From Phoronis australis (taxonomy: Eukaryota > Phoronida > Phoronidae), in contig NMRA01000046.1 of assembly GCA_002633005.1 (NCBI GenBank), forward strand, positions 34,366-98,365: a stretch of 64,000 nucleotides of DNA. The letters run 5' to 3'. A program made the position numbers and the translations under genes. This document shows, one piece after another, positions 23,969 through 37,610 of this stretch. The notes beneath the pieces are model-generated. The model was not told where the DNA came from, searched no databases, and saw only the letters and a program-made list of their open reading frames with translations. Each line of letters begins with the position of its first letter. Position 1 is the first letter of the stretch.

Positions 23969-24891
23969 CAGTGGCGGATCTAGGATATCACAAGGGGGGG
24001 CCCTACATTTTGTCTGTAAACATTTGCGCAAAGCCTTTTGTAGATGCGCATAGCACCTAATGAAGCGGGAGGGGGGCAAACCCCCCTCCCGCCCAGAAAA
24101 AAATTTCTGTTTTTTCCTCTAAAAATCAAGCATTTTCCTTGATTCCTAAAGTATTATCCAAGGAAAAAACACGAAGAACGTGTCAAGCTGCACCACCACA
24201 ACTCCACTCGTAATTCAGTACTAAGAGACCTATTTGTTTATGGTCCACAGCGTTTGTGCGCGAAACCTCCTCTTTTTGTAATGCTTATTACACTTTTTAT
24301 ATTTTGTGCAATCAGTTCGTAACAAATTTGTTGTATTTAGAATAGTCTTCAATTGCCCAAAAGACCAAATCCGTTTTTTGTGTTGGTATTAATGACGCGA
24401 TTGCTTTGGAAATCGTCTTAAGTTAATGTTTGGCAAAGAGAGAATTATGAGTTTCTGACTGATTCACAAAGGCTTAGAATAAAATTCACATCTTACCAGC
24501 AGCTTCTGTTTTTTCATCATCACTCAGATTCCATTTTTTTAAAAAATGAAGTAATTTTCTTCATTGTACAGTAAAGCAGACGACGGAAACGGAGTCGCAG
24601 TGCGCAGCGCCACTACAGGTAGCCTTGGATATCGCGGAGAGGCAATACTTAGCCACAGTTCCGTTGTGATTACGCCGTGTTCCGAATTTGACACTTGAAA
24701 TTGGATCTGAGCCCCCCCCAAACACGCTAAAACTGCACACATTTAAATCTTGTTTCAGCCGTATAATGTTAATTACCGGGGTTAATTAATAAACTCAACA
24801 TTTCCCTACGCTCTTGCTGTTTCAGTTTTTTGCGGCAGCCAAGGGGGGGGGGGGAGAGCGGGCCCCCTGGGCCCCCCTAAATCCGCCTATG
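23969..24891. mobile_element. hAT-like non-autonomous element, 923 bp
   Basis: The left end CAGTGGCGGATCTAGG and the inverted right end CATAGGCGGATTTAGG match at 13 of 16 bases. Direct repeats GGTAT flank it (23964-23968 and 24892-24896); shifting the boundaries extends this to GGGTATCA (8 bp) with slightly shorter ends. Long G and C runs lie inside both ends. The interior is AT-rich with no transposase reading frame, so it depends on an autonomous relative such as the 3950 element. Confidence 0.8.
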
Positions 24892-24896
24892 GGTAT

Positions 24897-26750
24897 CATC
24901 AGGATGGGAGAATATAAGGGCTGGACATTTAGGAAGGACCTCATTCTTACTTAGTGTTGGCACCTGCAATAAATTTTATTGATGGAAAACTGCATTTTCC
25001 ATTCAAACAATGTCAAAGCAACATTACAATGAATCAAAACATTCTAAAATTTGAGGATGTTCTTTTTAGATGGCCAAAACTACAGTAAACTTTGATTTTT
25101 ATCTATTTTGATAAGACCTTAAGATTGATTTTCTCTTGGAATATTATGGTTTCTTTTGTTAGATTGAAAATACCAAGTAACATAAGGTTGCATTGGCCAA
25201 GTGTTAAAACGCCTCTAGTCATGATATCAAGGTATGATGAAAGTTCTGGTGACAAAAATATATATCTTTATAACCAACGTGTACAAATGTAATGATCTTT
25301 TGGAAAAAACAAATGATTCCCAATTACACCTCAGAAAGATTTGTATTTTTTTGATTAAATTAACTGTCAGAATTGTTAGTTTGGTTACGCTTTTCTGTTA
25401 AGAACTTCGATAGCCTGTATCAACATTTTTTGGAACTATGATTCCATTTTCCCCACCAGATAACGCTCAGTAAATTTAAGAATTTGTTTTAAATATCTAT
25501 TCTAATGTCAAAAATGTATAAATTGCACAGGTAAAACGTGTTATCGTCGGATGAAGTTGTGTGGACATCGAGGCTTCCGTGACAGCATCGGCTGCATATC
25601 GTCTACGGCCTTGTTCCAGCCGCCAGCGTGCAGTCGGCTCTGTGCAAGCCGATAATAAAATCAAGTTCCTGACAGTATTGACTTTCTTATTTGGAAAAAG
25701 TATGAGAATTGACTCCCCTGATAGAGCTGAATCGTTCCTTTACAATACAGATAATGCCTAATTCGTTCAACACATGAGAGCGCGTTATTTTCGCATTTAA
25801 GAATACACAGAACGCCGTTTGTTTGTTATTTTGTTACTATTCTGTACATAATGCCTTATTATAAGTATCCTATCCGCCTTATAATACGAAGACATGTGTA
25901 TAGCCAGAAGAGCAAGTTTTGAATCATTTTTAATCAACGAAATCGCGGTACCGGTATACACTAAAGCTAAGTTTATGAAGATATTGCCGTCACTTGACGG
26001 ATATCGCGCGCGTCACCACGCGTACAGTAAAATTGAATGTCATTGTGATGTGATGACTGACATGGGAAGGGGCCAGCTTTTTTACTCAGCGTCATTTTTA
26101 TTGCCAGATTAGACTGGGCTGTCCAGGGGTTTGTGGTCCGAGTTTTTCATAGGTGATAATCTTCGGTCTTCCGGAGATTCACCGCAAAAGTCCGCCAGTA
26201 CTACTGAGTTTGCAAAATGCGTTCGCAGGCTTTTTGTCGACTGGACACTTGAACACGTTTCACGGCGGATTACCGAAGCGTCAAGAATCGCCGACTAAGC
26301 CAGCAATGCGGAAAGGGTCAAAGAAAGCCATTTCCTTCATATTAGCGGAATCATCACTGATTCCGGAATTGGGCGTTGCGCCTGCTTAGATCTAACCTCG
26401 TATTCACCGATGATTTCGAGAAACACCAAGGTCGGGTTCTAGATTCACTTCCAGGGTATTTTCAAAACCATCGCAGTGTTTTCGAGGGTCACCGCAGTGA
26501 CTATTCCAGTAGCATCGTGTGCAGTGATTAAAAAACAACAACAAAAAACGCATTTTGTATTGCAGCTATTCACTGAATGTGCTGCTGGAAGTGGAATATT
26601 CTTTTGAACACATGACTTGCTAAATTGTCCTCATGTAAAATTGGAATGGTTAAAGGTGACATTATGTCTAAGGCACAAAAATGCTAATTTCGAAGTTTCC
26701 ACTTGTTTTGACGACACTTTATAACATCCACTTTAGTGAAGGGCAGTCAC
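24897..26750. other. Non-genic interval
   Basis: AT-rich to 25.5 kb, then moderately CpG-containing. Short plus-strand ORFs at 25894-26112 and 26153-26389 have no recognisable domain or splice context. I see no repeat family here. Confidence 0.4.
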
Positions 26751-26751
26751 C

Positions 26752-26829
26752 TCGCTGGTTCCCTGCGTGCCGCTAGGTAGCCAGTAGCCCGGCAGCACGC
26801 AGGCTAGGCATGCTAGGGAACCAGCGAGG
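26752..26829. repeat. 78-bp palindrome with CTCGCTGG ends
   Basis: Begins CTCGCTGGTTCCCTGCGTGC and ends with its near-inverse (GGGAACCAGCGAG). The core carries further GCACGCAG copies. It is a solo terminal palindrome of the element that starts only 14 bp to the right. Confidence 0.8.
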
Positions 26830-26842
26830 CATTTCACAGCCT

Positions 26843-27506
26843 CTCGCTGGTCCCCTACGTGCCTGTAGCCAGCACTCAGGTAGTCACGCAGCCAAAGTGG
26901 CACGCGCTTTAGCATTGGTTGATGTAACCTCAGCAGTCATTGGTTAGCTTTACAATACCGTGAAAAAATGGCGGACTGTGAACGATTTTTAGCCTTGTTA
27001 TGCAAGTGGCGTCGCAGCAACTATTTCGTTCAGTTTCTGCAGTGATGTTTAATAGCCACGTGTTTGAAGCACATACATGAACAATAAAAACATATCTGGC
27101 CGATTTAACCGGTGTGTTATTTACACTGTATGAATACAGGACAGTATCGTCAGTAAACAGAAGTTATCGACAGTAGAAGATGCACCCCGAAAAGGCGCAA
27201 GCACAATTTCTAGGATTCACTTTTCCTGAACATGAATTTTACTGAAGCACCGATTTGTCTGTACTGACAACTGAACACATTAAACACTTCAGTCCATCAC
27301 TCATGCCAGTTTGTTTGCGTAAAGCGCTGTCTATTGAGGATTTGACAAGCCAACCAGAAACGCCGGTGTACAAAAATTTCCCGAGGAAAATCAAGTGATA
27401 CCTGCCTGCTGGCGCGGCTACCGCCCCACCTAGCGGCACGCAGGGAACCAGCGAGCCTACTGGCGCGGCTACGACCCCACCTAGCGACACGCAGGGAACC
27501 AGCGAG
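26843..27506. mobile_element. DNA transposon with CTCGCTGG ends, 664 bp, 10-bp target duplication
   Basis: Starts CTCGCTGGTCCCCTACGTGC and ends with the inverted motif GCAGGGAACCAGCGAG, flanked by the direct repeat TTCACAGCCT (26833-26842 and 27507-27516). The right end is itself duplicated (27412-27450 and 27462-27506, both holding CACCTAGCG(G/A)CACGCAGGG). The interior is shared with the broken copy at 52270-56004 and has no convincing coding frame. A 9-10 bp duplication would suit a Mutator-like element, but the superfamily cannot be settled by eye. Confidence 0.75.
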
Positions 27507-27516
27507 TTCACAGCCT

Positions 27517-28784
27517 CTAAGCCAGAGCGGTCAGTTTTGTTCAATCAGTTTTCTGGTAACATCCAATTCCTTCTAGTAGCCTGTTTGTTGCTCACTTAAG
27601 GAAGTTGTAGGACCTTATTTTTAAATACCTGTGTTAATCGTCATCTTGCCTATTTATGGTAGAAAAAAATTTCCGAAACGCACCTCATTCGCGTAAGAAT
27701 TTGTTTTCTTCGCATTCAAGTTCAAAGGTTACTGACGGCTGTCACTCAAGTCGAATCTCCCGCCAGGCACATAGCACGGTTCCGTATGAAACCACAGTCC
27801 TTTCATTCACTGAATCACCATAATATTGAGTCAACAAGGTGTACATAGCATACAAAGATGCTGCTGAAAACGAAGACAAGACGTGGTTTTGATCCTGAGG
27901 GAGTTATGTGTCTATGTATATACGACCGTTGATAACTTATGAGGAATGCACCGAGTCCGAGTCGCCGTACGGCGTCTGGCACTTTTGTGAAAGTCACCCA
28001 AATTCATTATTTTCATCATTAAGTTTACGTTTCGCTGTTTCTATCTCGTGCTCACGGCGGCGCGTTATCCACAGACTCGAATTCTCTTATCTTGTTTCTT
28101 CATATTAGTCTCCCCTGCGCGAGATTCGCATGTTGTGTATCACAATGAACTGTTGACCTACTAACAGTTGACTCCGCCTCTCACCTAGTTTGACTCGAGG
28201 CACTGAAACCTTACTTACAAAATTAAGACATTTTAGTGATAATTAAGTTAATTACGTATTGCAAGTTCAGCTGACATTGCAAGTGAATGTTGAAATAACA
28301 ATTATTGACCACAAACGAGTTTTCACCGAATAATTAAATGAAAACCTTGAGATATTTTGACGACTTGACGACGCTTTTGGCCTTTTCTCGGCTTTGGCAA
28401 ATCGATTGAATTTGAGCTTAGGAACACGAGTTCTCGAAAACGGTTCGGTGAATTTCACTGATACTTTCCAATTTTAATTTTCATTTGTCCACCTCCGAAA
28501 TGCTGCTACGATTTTTTAAACGTATAGCTTTATTGTACCGTGTCATAGAGACGAATACGACCGCTGTTCTTTTTACGAAAAATGACTTACATTTTGCGAG
28601 TTAACGAGTAATCGAAAATTTTTAACAAAATTTTTGAGAGATATTGGTAAGTTTTCATTTAAAGAATTTTTCATTAAAATCGACTAAGAGACATTTTGTG
28701 CTATGAATGTACTTTTGTTGAAAATGAAAATTTGACTTAAAAAGTGGCCACGTCATAATAATAATGACACATAAGTATAAATAC
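27517..28784. other. Non-genic interval
   Basis: AT-rich with moderate CpG. Short ORFs on both strands lack splice signals or recognisable domains. No repeats noticed. Confidence 0.4.
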
Positions 28785-29545
28785 AGATTATTACATGGCG
28801 AAGTCGTTATACCCCGTTATCTAGAGCCCGAGTGGATTTTGGAGAATTATCGCCCGAGGGGCGTTACTATGTATACCACATACTGAACGAGAAACATTGC
28901 AATGAATCTATCTGCCTTTCTCGACTGGCTATGAAAAATAAGACTCATAATTTCCATAAAAAACGATATTTTAGTTCAGTGAAATTCTTCTCTCGTGTTG
29001 TCTCACTTGTAAATCACCGATCTCCCAATTTGGATGCGGGTATCGTGTCGTCGGGATCCTATGACTTGAGCATTATAGTCAGTTACTAGTGGTAACCTAC
29101 TTTAGCAGACGATATTTTACCGGTGGAAGCTTAGGGTGATAAAATGTGAAGTAAGTTATAGCAGTTGCTAAACCTTAATTTATAGATTTACTTTATTTCT
29201 ATTTTGTTTAAAATTTCAATTGCTTTTGAGTATAAGCATTATTTGACAAAAATAGCTCAGCTTTTCTTAAAAGGTCATGACCTCCGACCCCGGGCCTCTG
29301 ACAGAAAGTAGTTACAAAGCCGAAGCGAGTCGAGAAAGGTAGATAGATTCATTGCAATGTTTCTCGTTCAGTATGTGGTATACATAGATTATTACATGTT
29401 CTCAGTCGTTATCCCCCTTATCTAGAACCCTCATGGATTTTGTAGAATTATCACCCTCGGGGCTAACGCCCCTCGGGCGATAATTCTCCAAAATCCACTC
29501 GCGGTCTAGATAACGGAGGATAACGAATTCGCCATGTAATAATCT
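28785..29545. mobile_element. Nested foldback element
   Basis: The head AGATTATTACATGGCGAAGT appears at 28785 (plus), again in the same orientation at 29387, and inverted at the right end (ends 29545). A second inverted pair, about 63 bp and nearly perfect, is formed by 28870-28932 (TATACCACATACTGAACGAG...) and 29324-29386. The segment 29387-29545 alone is a complete palindromic MITE of about 160 bp. An ORF at 28832-29089 runs through the left arm but contains only repeat sequence. Confidence 0.8.
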
Positions 29546-32300
29546 ATATGTATTTTAATAATTCCCGATTCTGCTTCTTTCAAAAATATATACTTTTACT
29601 AGTTGCCACAGTCTAGTTTTCTTGGTATTTAACTTTGAATTAACGTTCCTCAATAAGGTCCTCCATAACCATAATCTTTTAAAAACGTAAAGAACACGTA
29701 AAACACCATTTGTTGTTATTTTGTTACTAGTGACTACGTAGTGAATTAATCGAAGAGCCATAATAGATCGGAGCCGTCTAAACTAAAACGGGGATTTTTC
29801 GTAGATGACCGTGGGCGTGTATTCAGAAAATTAAAATTTTTGAGCCTTTTAACACCAATTAAACGCCCGAGTGCAAATGGAAAGATATAATTTTGGCTAC
29901 GTGAATGCCAGCATGAAGCGCGATCTGAATTTTTGTAAGTGAAACAACCCTTGTGACTAAAAGTTGACGCTGAGTGGGCTTTTAAGAGGAAAATTTCCGA
30001 ATAAACGCCCCCTATCTGGGCGTTTCATCGGGTGGGCTTATCTACGGAAAATCCCGGTAGGTACTAGTCTGACGAATCATACAGCCAAGAGATATTGGAA
30101 TCGATTAGCCCCTACTGGCAACTAATTAAACATTTAGCCAAGTGCGGAATATAAATCTCAGAAATAGCTGATCAGATTCGTGAGAAACCTTGATATTAGA
30201 ATTTGTTTTTAAAAAGTTCCACTTTTGCATAGGGGCTATAAAAGTTATGAAAATGATCCAAAGCAACCGTGTATTTAATGCGTCATCTTGATTATTTTTA
30301 TCAAAGTAAAGTTGGTTATGAAATTAATGTCGTTTAATGAATGTACCTTTTTCCCTTATTTATACTAAAATGACATAGCCATGTGATCCAATCAGTGGCA
30401 GATAGTTATTTGGTCGAAAATGAAATTCTACAGAATTTCTACTTTCATCAGAAAATTTAGGCGACGCATTAGGATCAACTGAAAGGATAAGAAATCGTTG
30501 GTTCAATTGTATCAACAATGACTTTAGAACCCATTCTGGCTACTCCGGAGATTTTGAAATTATACCGTTGATTCTGCTAAAATGAAGGGATTGTCTTTCT
30601 ATAGACGTCGTGAACAAGCGAGAATAAACATTCACAAAGTTACAGCAGTTTAGAAGAGGAGATCAGATGCAAACACAGTCAAGATAGCATCTTCAATAAA
30701 AACGGACACTGCTGTGCCATGATGTTTTGGAATATTTACCTTTCAACTTCATCAATATATGATTTTAATATAAATTTAAATGCACTTGTACAGCAGTTAT
30801 TTTTAAAGTCAGCACAACTCTGTTCCTAATTTTTTGCTAATTAATTTCATTATTAGCTTTCTGTCTTCGTTTTACCATGCACGGTGAAAGCGATACACAT
30901 ATCCTGAAGAAAAACACTATCAGATATTTGCTGTAAATCAGACCTAGGTACAAAAATGCTCTACGTTCAAAGGCAACAACTGATGTATATAAAATACGCC
31001 ACACAGACTACCTATTCAGAAATGTTTGTAAAATTAACGATTTATGCATCATTGGTGAACCACATTGTCATGGTGAACCACATTGTCTAAGCTCAAATTC
31101 CAAAGATGACAAAGCTGCTTAAGGCTCCGGAAAGTTTCACTTCTCGTACTAAATAGGGTATCGACCTTTAAGAATAGGCGACATTTAAACCAAAATAATT
31201 CACCTAAAATTGAGACTATCCTTTATTCCAACAAACAGAACTGATCATTTTTGCTTTGTGGCATTTGATGTGTACACACTACAGCTGGAAGTCCTAGCCT
31301 ATCGAGTATCGTGCCATACACACGTCTTCTAGCGGTAAGACGTAGAGGTTGTGACGTTATCCAGCTTACTCTGCAGATACACCTGAATCAATTAAAATAA
31401 AGACCTGACTAGTTATCAAATGACGAGCGACTGTGTTTTGTCACCATTCTCTGCATGGCCTATTTGTGTGCAGAACGAATGCGTTTTTAATTTTACGCCA
31501 CATTTTTCCGCTTTACACGCTGTAAGGGTCTTTGTCCTAAAGTACGTGATATTTTCTGCAGGCGGCAATCAAAATCGTTCTTGATAAAATGTTACAATGC
31601 ACAATTAACGTTTTGAAAAATTCATTCCGACTGTCAATAAAAAAGCTGGTTACGGAAAAAGCATCGTGAGCGAATTTTTAATTTGAAAAATATTTCTATC
31701 TTATCTCGTTGTGCTAAATAAGACACGAATTCATTCAATCAGGATCTTGTTACCTTGAAATGTTTGCCGATTCATTTTACCATTTAACGAGGAGGTGGAA
31801 AGGGGTGCACGTGATATGCTATAAACGCTCAACTTGAAATTTAAAAATCCGCTCACCATATTTGTCTCAACCTAGAAACACGGTAACAATCCAAATATAC
31901 AGCTGGCTTTATGCTCTAAACTTCCAATCTTTTCTAGGAAAAAGTTCTGTTTCATTTGCTTTGGTTTTGGTGCTATGCATCGAATTAATTTACTTTTTTG
32001 AAATTGTTTCTCTTTGATCTCTGGTTTCATGTCCTCGCATGGTGCGCCACCTTGTGGACATAGCTGGTTAACATGCGCAAGCAAAAAGTTGTTTGGTTCC
32101 ATTATAATGTAAAATACCCAAAAGTGTATTATGTACTGTCTTGAGCGACGTTTCCCGGCATCTCATTTTCTGCAGAATAAACATGGTGGCTCTGGTGTAC
32201 AAAACAGTTATCTTGTTACCCGAATGCGTACAGTTGAACGTGTCAATTAACTTGTCACCGTACCTTCGCATTATAGTGTAAAGGGATTAGATGTAAACTA
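29546..32300. other. Non-genic interval
   Basis: AT-rich. Holds an 18-bp direct repeat (TGGTGAACCACATTGTCA, 31053 and 31071). Minus-strand ORFs at 32271-31872 have ATG starts but no domain or splice partner that I can support. Confidence 0.4.
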
Positions 32301-32302
32301 CT

Positions 32303-32395
32303 GGGAATTATTCCAGGTACTGTTGGTGTACCGTCACGTTATCACGGGAATGATTCCAGGTACTGTTGCTGTGATGTACCGTCATGTTATCACAA
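32303..32395. repeat. Imperfect tandem duplication, about 43-49 bp
   Basis: Two units sharing GATTCCAGGTACTGTTG and TACCGTCA(C/T)GTTATCAC. Confidence 0.8.
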
Positions 32396-32753
32396 AGTTA
32401 AAAATACCAGGTGTCCATTTCCAAATGAATGTGTTAATGATAAATATTCAGTTTCAGCTAAAAACTTTTTACTTGATATCGAACTCGAAAATGTCTTAAA
32501 CACAAACTCATTATTCTGAGGTCAAGTTAAGCAGATGAGTGTTCAGTCCAAGTGTGCACTTAATCCAAGGTTTGAGCTACAAAGTCGAGTGGAACACTCG
32601 AACTTATGATTTTAATGCGGTGGCCATCAAGTATTTAACAGAATTCCACAATCAACCATGTAAACTATGGAATTATAGACAATTATTTTAAGTTCGAATT
32701 CAAGTGGAACGGAAAATGCCAAAAAATATTTTCGAGTTTCAGTTCGAGAAAAT

Positions 32754-32820
32754 AGATCCCGGGCCCAGGGGAAACATTAGAAGTAGATCCCGGGCCCAGG
32801 ACCAACGGGAACATTAGAAA
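32754..32820. repeat. Two-copy 30-bp repeat with CCCGGGCCC core
   Basis: AGATCCCGGGCCCAGG occurs at 32754 and 32784, each followed by a G-A-A-ACATTAGAA tail. The core CCCGGGCCC is an unusual GC palindrome in AT-rich DNA. Confidence 0.8.
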
Positions 32821-32995
32821 TAACCAAAACACAATTCCATTCACGTCATGCTCATGTCCCCTCATCAGACATCGTCAGCCAATCAGCGAACACGGAAACT
32901 ACTTAAGAAATGAGCATGAACGTGACTCAAATGAAAACTGTGACGCCGACAACGGTATAAGTTTACAGGAACCCTTATTTCTATTTATAAAATTT

Positions 32996-33067
32996 AATAG
33001 ACTATGTATCTAGTAATTGACTATATATCTAGTACTTGACTATGTGCAGTGTATCTAGTACTTGACT
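32996..33067. repeat. Short tandem repeat (TATCTAGTACTTGAC)
   Basis: Three imperfect copies of GACTATGTATCTAGTA(A/C)TT, spaced 19-29 bp. Confidence 0.75.
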
Positions 33068-36000
33068 GAAGGGAGTCGCAACATCTAAGGTTGAAAGAAA
33101 AAAGTATTACCACACAAAATTTCAGGAAAACTCACCTGGTAGATGAAATTTTATTGAGGTGTGGTTCCCACTGTGCCTTTCTCAGGTAAAGGACAATGCA
33201 GCTTTCTCAAGACCGTTTAACAATGATCTCCGTAGCTGTTTCAGAACGACAATAAATCCTGATAGCTTGGACGATTTCAGCTTAAATCCCCCGTCCAACA
33301 ACTGAACCGTAACAAAAATAGCTATAGACGAATGTTTTATCGCGCCAGACTATTTGAATAGTTTATCAGAACATGTGCTAAAAACCTCCAGTAAATGCTA
33401 TGTTCGCATAGGGGGGCATATGAATGTGATAGGTAACGGAGATGTCCTTTTATCAAAAGAAAGACTGTTTATGGGACAGTTTAATGTGTCGGAGATTTGC
33501 TGGATTTACATTTTTCAGTTCTTTTGTTATTTTTTTATCAACATTAATTCTCAAAATCACGTATTAATTAAATTCACACCTCCACCCTGGTTTCTCTTAT
33601 TAAAAGTCCACACCGAAGTTCAACCGTTTCCCGTTTGTCATACTTCACGCCGTAGTATCACCACCGACAATTGCTTTCCTCGAGTTGTAGAAATTTTCAG
33701 GGATAATTGTGACTAAGCGAAGAATTTGTAGCGCAAGGTCAATGTAGACCTGTCCCACGCGACATTGCTGCATCTCAGACCACACTACATTACCGTTAGC
33801 GAACCTTGCGGGACTTCTTCAAACAAAATGTCCATCTCCGAGTCTCCAACTGATGCTTGAACCGTTGATTCAGAAACGTATCACTGTATTCCAGCTCATT
33901 TGTTGTTCATGTGGTCACTCCAATGAATGCGTTTTACGAGAGTACTAATTGCGTACAAATATTGATATTTTATACCCAGAGGAGAGTTAATTTATTTAAA
34001 ATTAGATCAATAAATTCTAATTACCAAATGGAAACGCCTGAAACGTACTACTGGTCAATGGTCACCATATCTGCCCACCAGGATTAGGCTGGACACTCTC
34101 AGAAGGAAAGGTGCTTTAGTCCACTAGTGACCACATTATGTACGGCATGATGAAACGTGGGTGCCTTGATTTAAACAATCGGTGGGAAATCAGTAAACAC
34201 TGAGCTCCATCTCTTGGAGTAAAAAGTATGAGGAATCACTAGCCACAATATATCCCTCCAGCTGCCGTCGATCTTTCAATAAAATTGTATTTACAAATAA
34301 ATGTATCACCTGTTTAAAAGTCGTCACGTGATTTGTGGAAATGTTGGAAAAGATTCAGCATGGCAACTGTATTCAGGACTATACATTCACACTAGTATTG
34401 CTTTAGTGAGTCACTTTGAAGCTCAGAACATTAATTGTTGAGACGATTATCCCTCATAACTGGACTTGTTGGATAACGTTTATTGATTAGATTTCACTTC
34501 AGTTACACGAGTATAAGGTAATACTATTTTTCTTACATAGTTATTCGAACACCTTCAGAAATACTGATATTAATTATAAATGTTAGCTTATGCAACATTT
34601 ACCTTACTAAACGTTACAGCAATCCAACAATACTCACACTAGCGATCGATGGCGGAAATCAGGTTAGGCAATCGGTATTGTATCGCAACCTTAGCTAGCT
34701 GTCACGACAGCAAGATAACTAACTTCAATCGTAGAAGTAATTCCGGCATATAAGTTTCAGGCGCTGTTCAAAACATACTTTTTACAATTACCAACGTGGC
34801 CATTATAACTGTCACGTAGACCCTACCGTGTCGGAATGAAAACATGAGAAAAACACTGGTATTTAACCCTTAGAATTGTCATTCAAACAATAACATTGTA
34901 GTCTACCTACTCATATTAAACATTGTTGTCGAATAAATGCGGTCTGTCTACCTATAGAGGTAACCGTTAGAGTGAAGCACGCGTAACCAACATCGCTGGT
35001 GTCCATTTACAACATTTCAAGGCCGGTCAAGCATAACGGGCTTCGCTCTCTGACCAAAGTCATAACCCTGGGCTATATTATGGTAACAATCAAGACCCTA
35101 CTTGGATCAGCACTCGCAGTTTTAGTACAGATATGAAAATTCAGCATCTTTTGTTCACTGGACATTGAAGATAAATTAATATTTTCGCAAAAGTGGAAGT
35201 TTCGCCCCTACCAGCTGCCCTTGAATATTCAAAATGTTACCGTGCTCAACAGATCTTGAATTTTTACCGAATGATCAAGCTACAGGAACTGTTGCCAATA
35301 AACTCTGAAGCGTTCTTTTGAGCGGCTGAACATGTACCATGTCGAATTCGCATGCCTTTGTTTCCAAATAATTGCTAATGAAAACTTTATTTCATCTAGA
35401 TGTTTATCTATCCCAATACGAAAATGTTTCAATAGTAACTGCCACCAAACAGTGAGTACTAGCCTCCCCAAACACTCATCACTGTGTGCCACCGTGTGGG
35501 GTAAGTACACTGTAGATCTTTCCTCTTTTTGAAGCCAGGGTCCGCCACTCTGATAAAACAAGCCGAACTCACAATTTCGAACAACGCCACTTGTCGACAT
35601 GTATCAGTGTCATTTCTGGGCGTTAAAGGTTGCTGTAAAATCTACTTACGATTGGTCCTCTGTTGTCCAGACATTCTCCAGCAGGATATTCAGGCAAGCA
35701 TAGAATTCTGACCCTTTCCTGTGTCTAGTTTGTTAAGCCTACTCGTTGCCTGTATCGATTTCGTTATGGCCACAAGCGAATTAGTGTCAATCGATGGGAA
35801 AGCTACCGGTTAAAGACCACCGGTGGCGACTAAGTTAACACAATAAAGTAACATTAACCAAAAGAGTAAATAGTCAAAACACAATTATTGTTACCTTTTG
35901 GTTTGAAAAACTGAATTCTGCATGGTCTTCTGTTACAGTCTTTGCCAACGGTAAAATCGATTGAAATGGTTACTGGTAACGACTGTGAGGCGCTAGGTCT

Positions 36001-37532
36001 CTACAGATTTACCGGTGACATAATTATCTACATTCTAAGCACTATAATGATGGGCTAATTATGAAAATTTGCGATTTACCTTTTACTTTTCCTAAACGGA
36101 GAGAAAAAATCAAACTTGCTCGCCAGCCACTCTTCAGCCATTGTAATGAGAAATAGGCCGGAAATCTTTCAATACGGTTTAACTTATCCCTTGAGCTCGA
36201 TATCTTGGATGCTTATCCTAATATTTGATAACATAGACAAAATTATCCCTGATGCTTAGAAAAAGACAGCTTAACGTTCCGAACTTTAAGTATGAACACG
36301 TCTTCATGGGAGTCTAATATGTTGTTTAAACGATAAACGTTAGCAACACACATTAGTGTTATTGGAATAACGAGGACTCAACCGTACGACAGAAACTTGT
36401 TTATGTAATGTTTTCGTATACAAATTTCAAGAAAGGCACCAGTATCACATTCTTTCCGAGTCGCATGCCTCATTCACTTACTCATGTTTTTCCTGAAAAC
36501 AATATACAAAAAGTCAAGTTTAATTTCCAAACAAAGCATCGTAACACGCAACAATACATTGCGCTGGATAAGTGAGCTGTTACGACCAGCCATATCGTTA
36601 CCTGTATTGGTTGACTACCGTTACATTTGGTAGTCTCATCTAGGTACACATGCAATTTTTAGAGACTGCTTACATATATTCATAAAACAACAGGCTTAAA
36701 TGTTTATTTTCATGTCACGACTGGCTGGAGTAAAAAGTTTATAGTTACTCTATTCGTTTCGTTACCGGCCTTGGTGTTGAGCATCAGAGGCATTGTCCCG
36801 TATCTCAGGAGGCTTTCCCATATGAATGGTTGGAAGGGACAAGTCGTCAATTCGGTTGCCGTGGTAGGCTCGGGCCTAGTCTTTCTGTCGCTCACTGCGT
36901 TGGTCTGATTTTAAATGTGCGTAAATCTATTCTACTCTAACATTGTGTGGATAGGAGCTTCCCCGCAGGACAAGATTGTAAGGTGATTTTACGACAGGCC
37001 TTTAACCAACTGATTATTCAAAAAGGCGAGTTCACTTAATTTTCCAACCCCATCATCATCACCCCCGCAGAGTTTAAAATTTTCGCCATGGGGCTACGCG
37101 CAGCATGACTCTTTGTCTTTTTTCATGAAGATTTCGAAGTTCTCCCGATCGGTACCCAATGTCAGTACTTATGAACGTAACACGCATTAAAGATTCAGAT
37201 AGAAAAAATGCTGTTTCGGTGACCATCGTACTTCACTCGAAACTGCTTGAAAATTGACCAGTCGCTTTCCGCGCTTTGTCTAAACTTTCAAATTCCACAG
37301 AATTTGATTGTTCAAATTTCTAATGAAGTCTCGAATAAACTGAGTGTAGTTGTCACGGTGTGAGAGTGTACTGCGACAGGAGGACAGCCCGAAAATCGCA
37401 GAGACCGGTCGGGTGTAGCTCCAAGTACCATAACATACACTTTTTTATAATGTTTATTACGAAATCTTCGATACAATGAATATACATAACCCAGAAAGCG
37501 CCAAGAGGCATTATATCTGGGTTAAAATGTAC
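33068..37532. other. Non-genic interval
   Basis: No supported gene. ORFs at 33354-33716 (plus) and 35600-35280 (minus) exceed 100 codons but have no recognisable motif; a strong donor (GTGTGGG|GTAAGTAC) lies at 35497 on the plus strand without a convincing partner. Confidence 0.4.
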
Positions 37533-37610
37533 AAAGAAATCTATATACAATTATTTTACACAAATACATAAAAAGAAATCTGTATACAATTATTTTACAC
37601 AAATACATAA
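37533..37610. repeat. Two-copy 39-bp tandem repeat
   Basis: AAAGAAATCT(A/G)TATACAA followed by a TTATTTTACACAAATACATAA tail type unit, at 37533-37571 and 37572-37610, nearly identical. Confidence 0.85.

Noticed and set aside
28832-29089. 85-codon plus ORF
   Set aside because: The first third is the arm of the foldback element; the rest has no motif.
33354-33716. 120-codon plus-strand ORF
   Set aside because: No ATG at its start, no motif, no splice partner; composition typical of AT-rich chance ORFs.
35280-35600. 106-codon minus-strand ORF with ATG, overlapped by a plus ORF
   Set aside because: No recognisable domain or splice context; both strands open over the same region.
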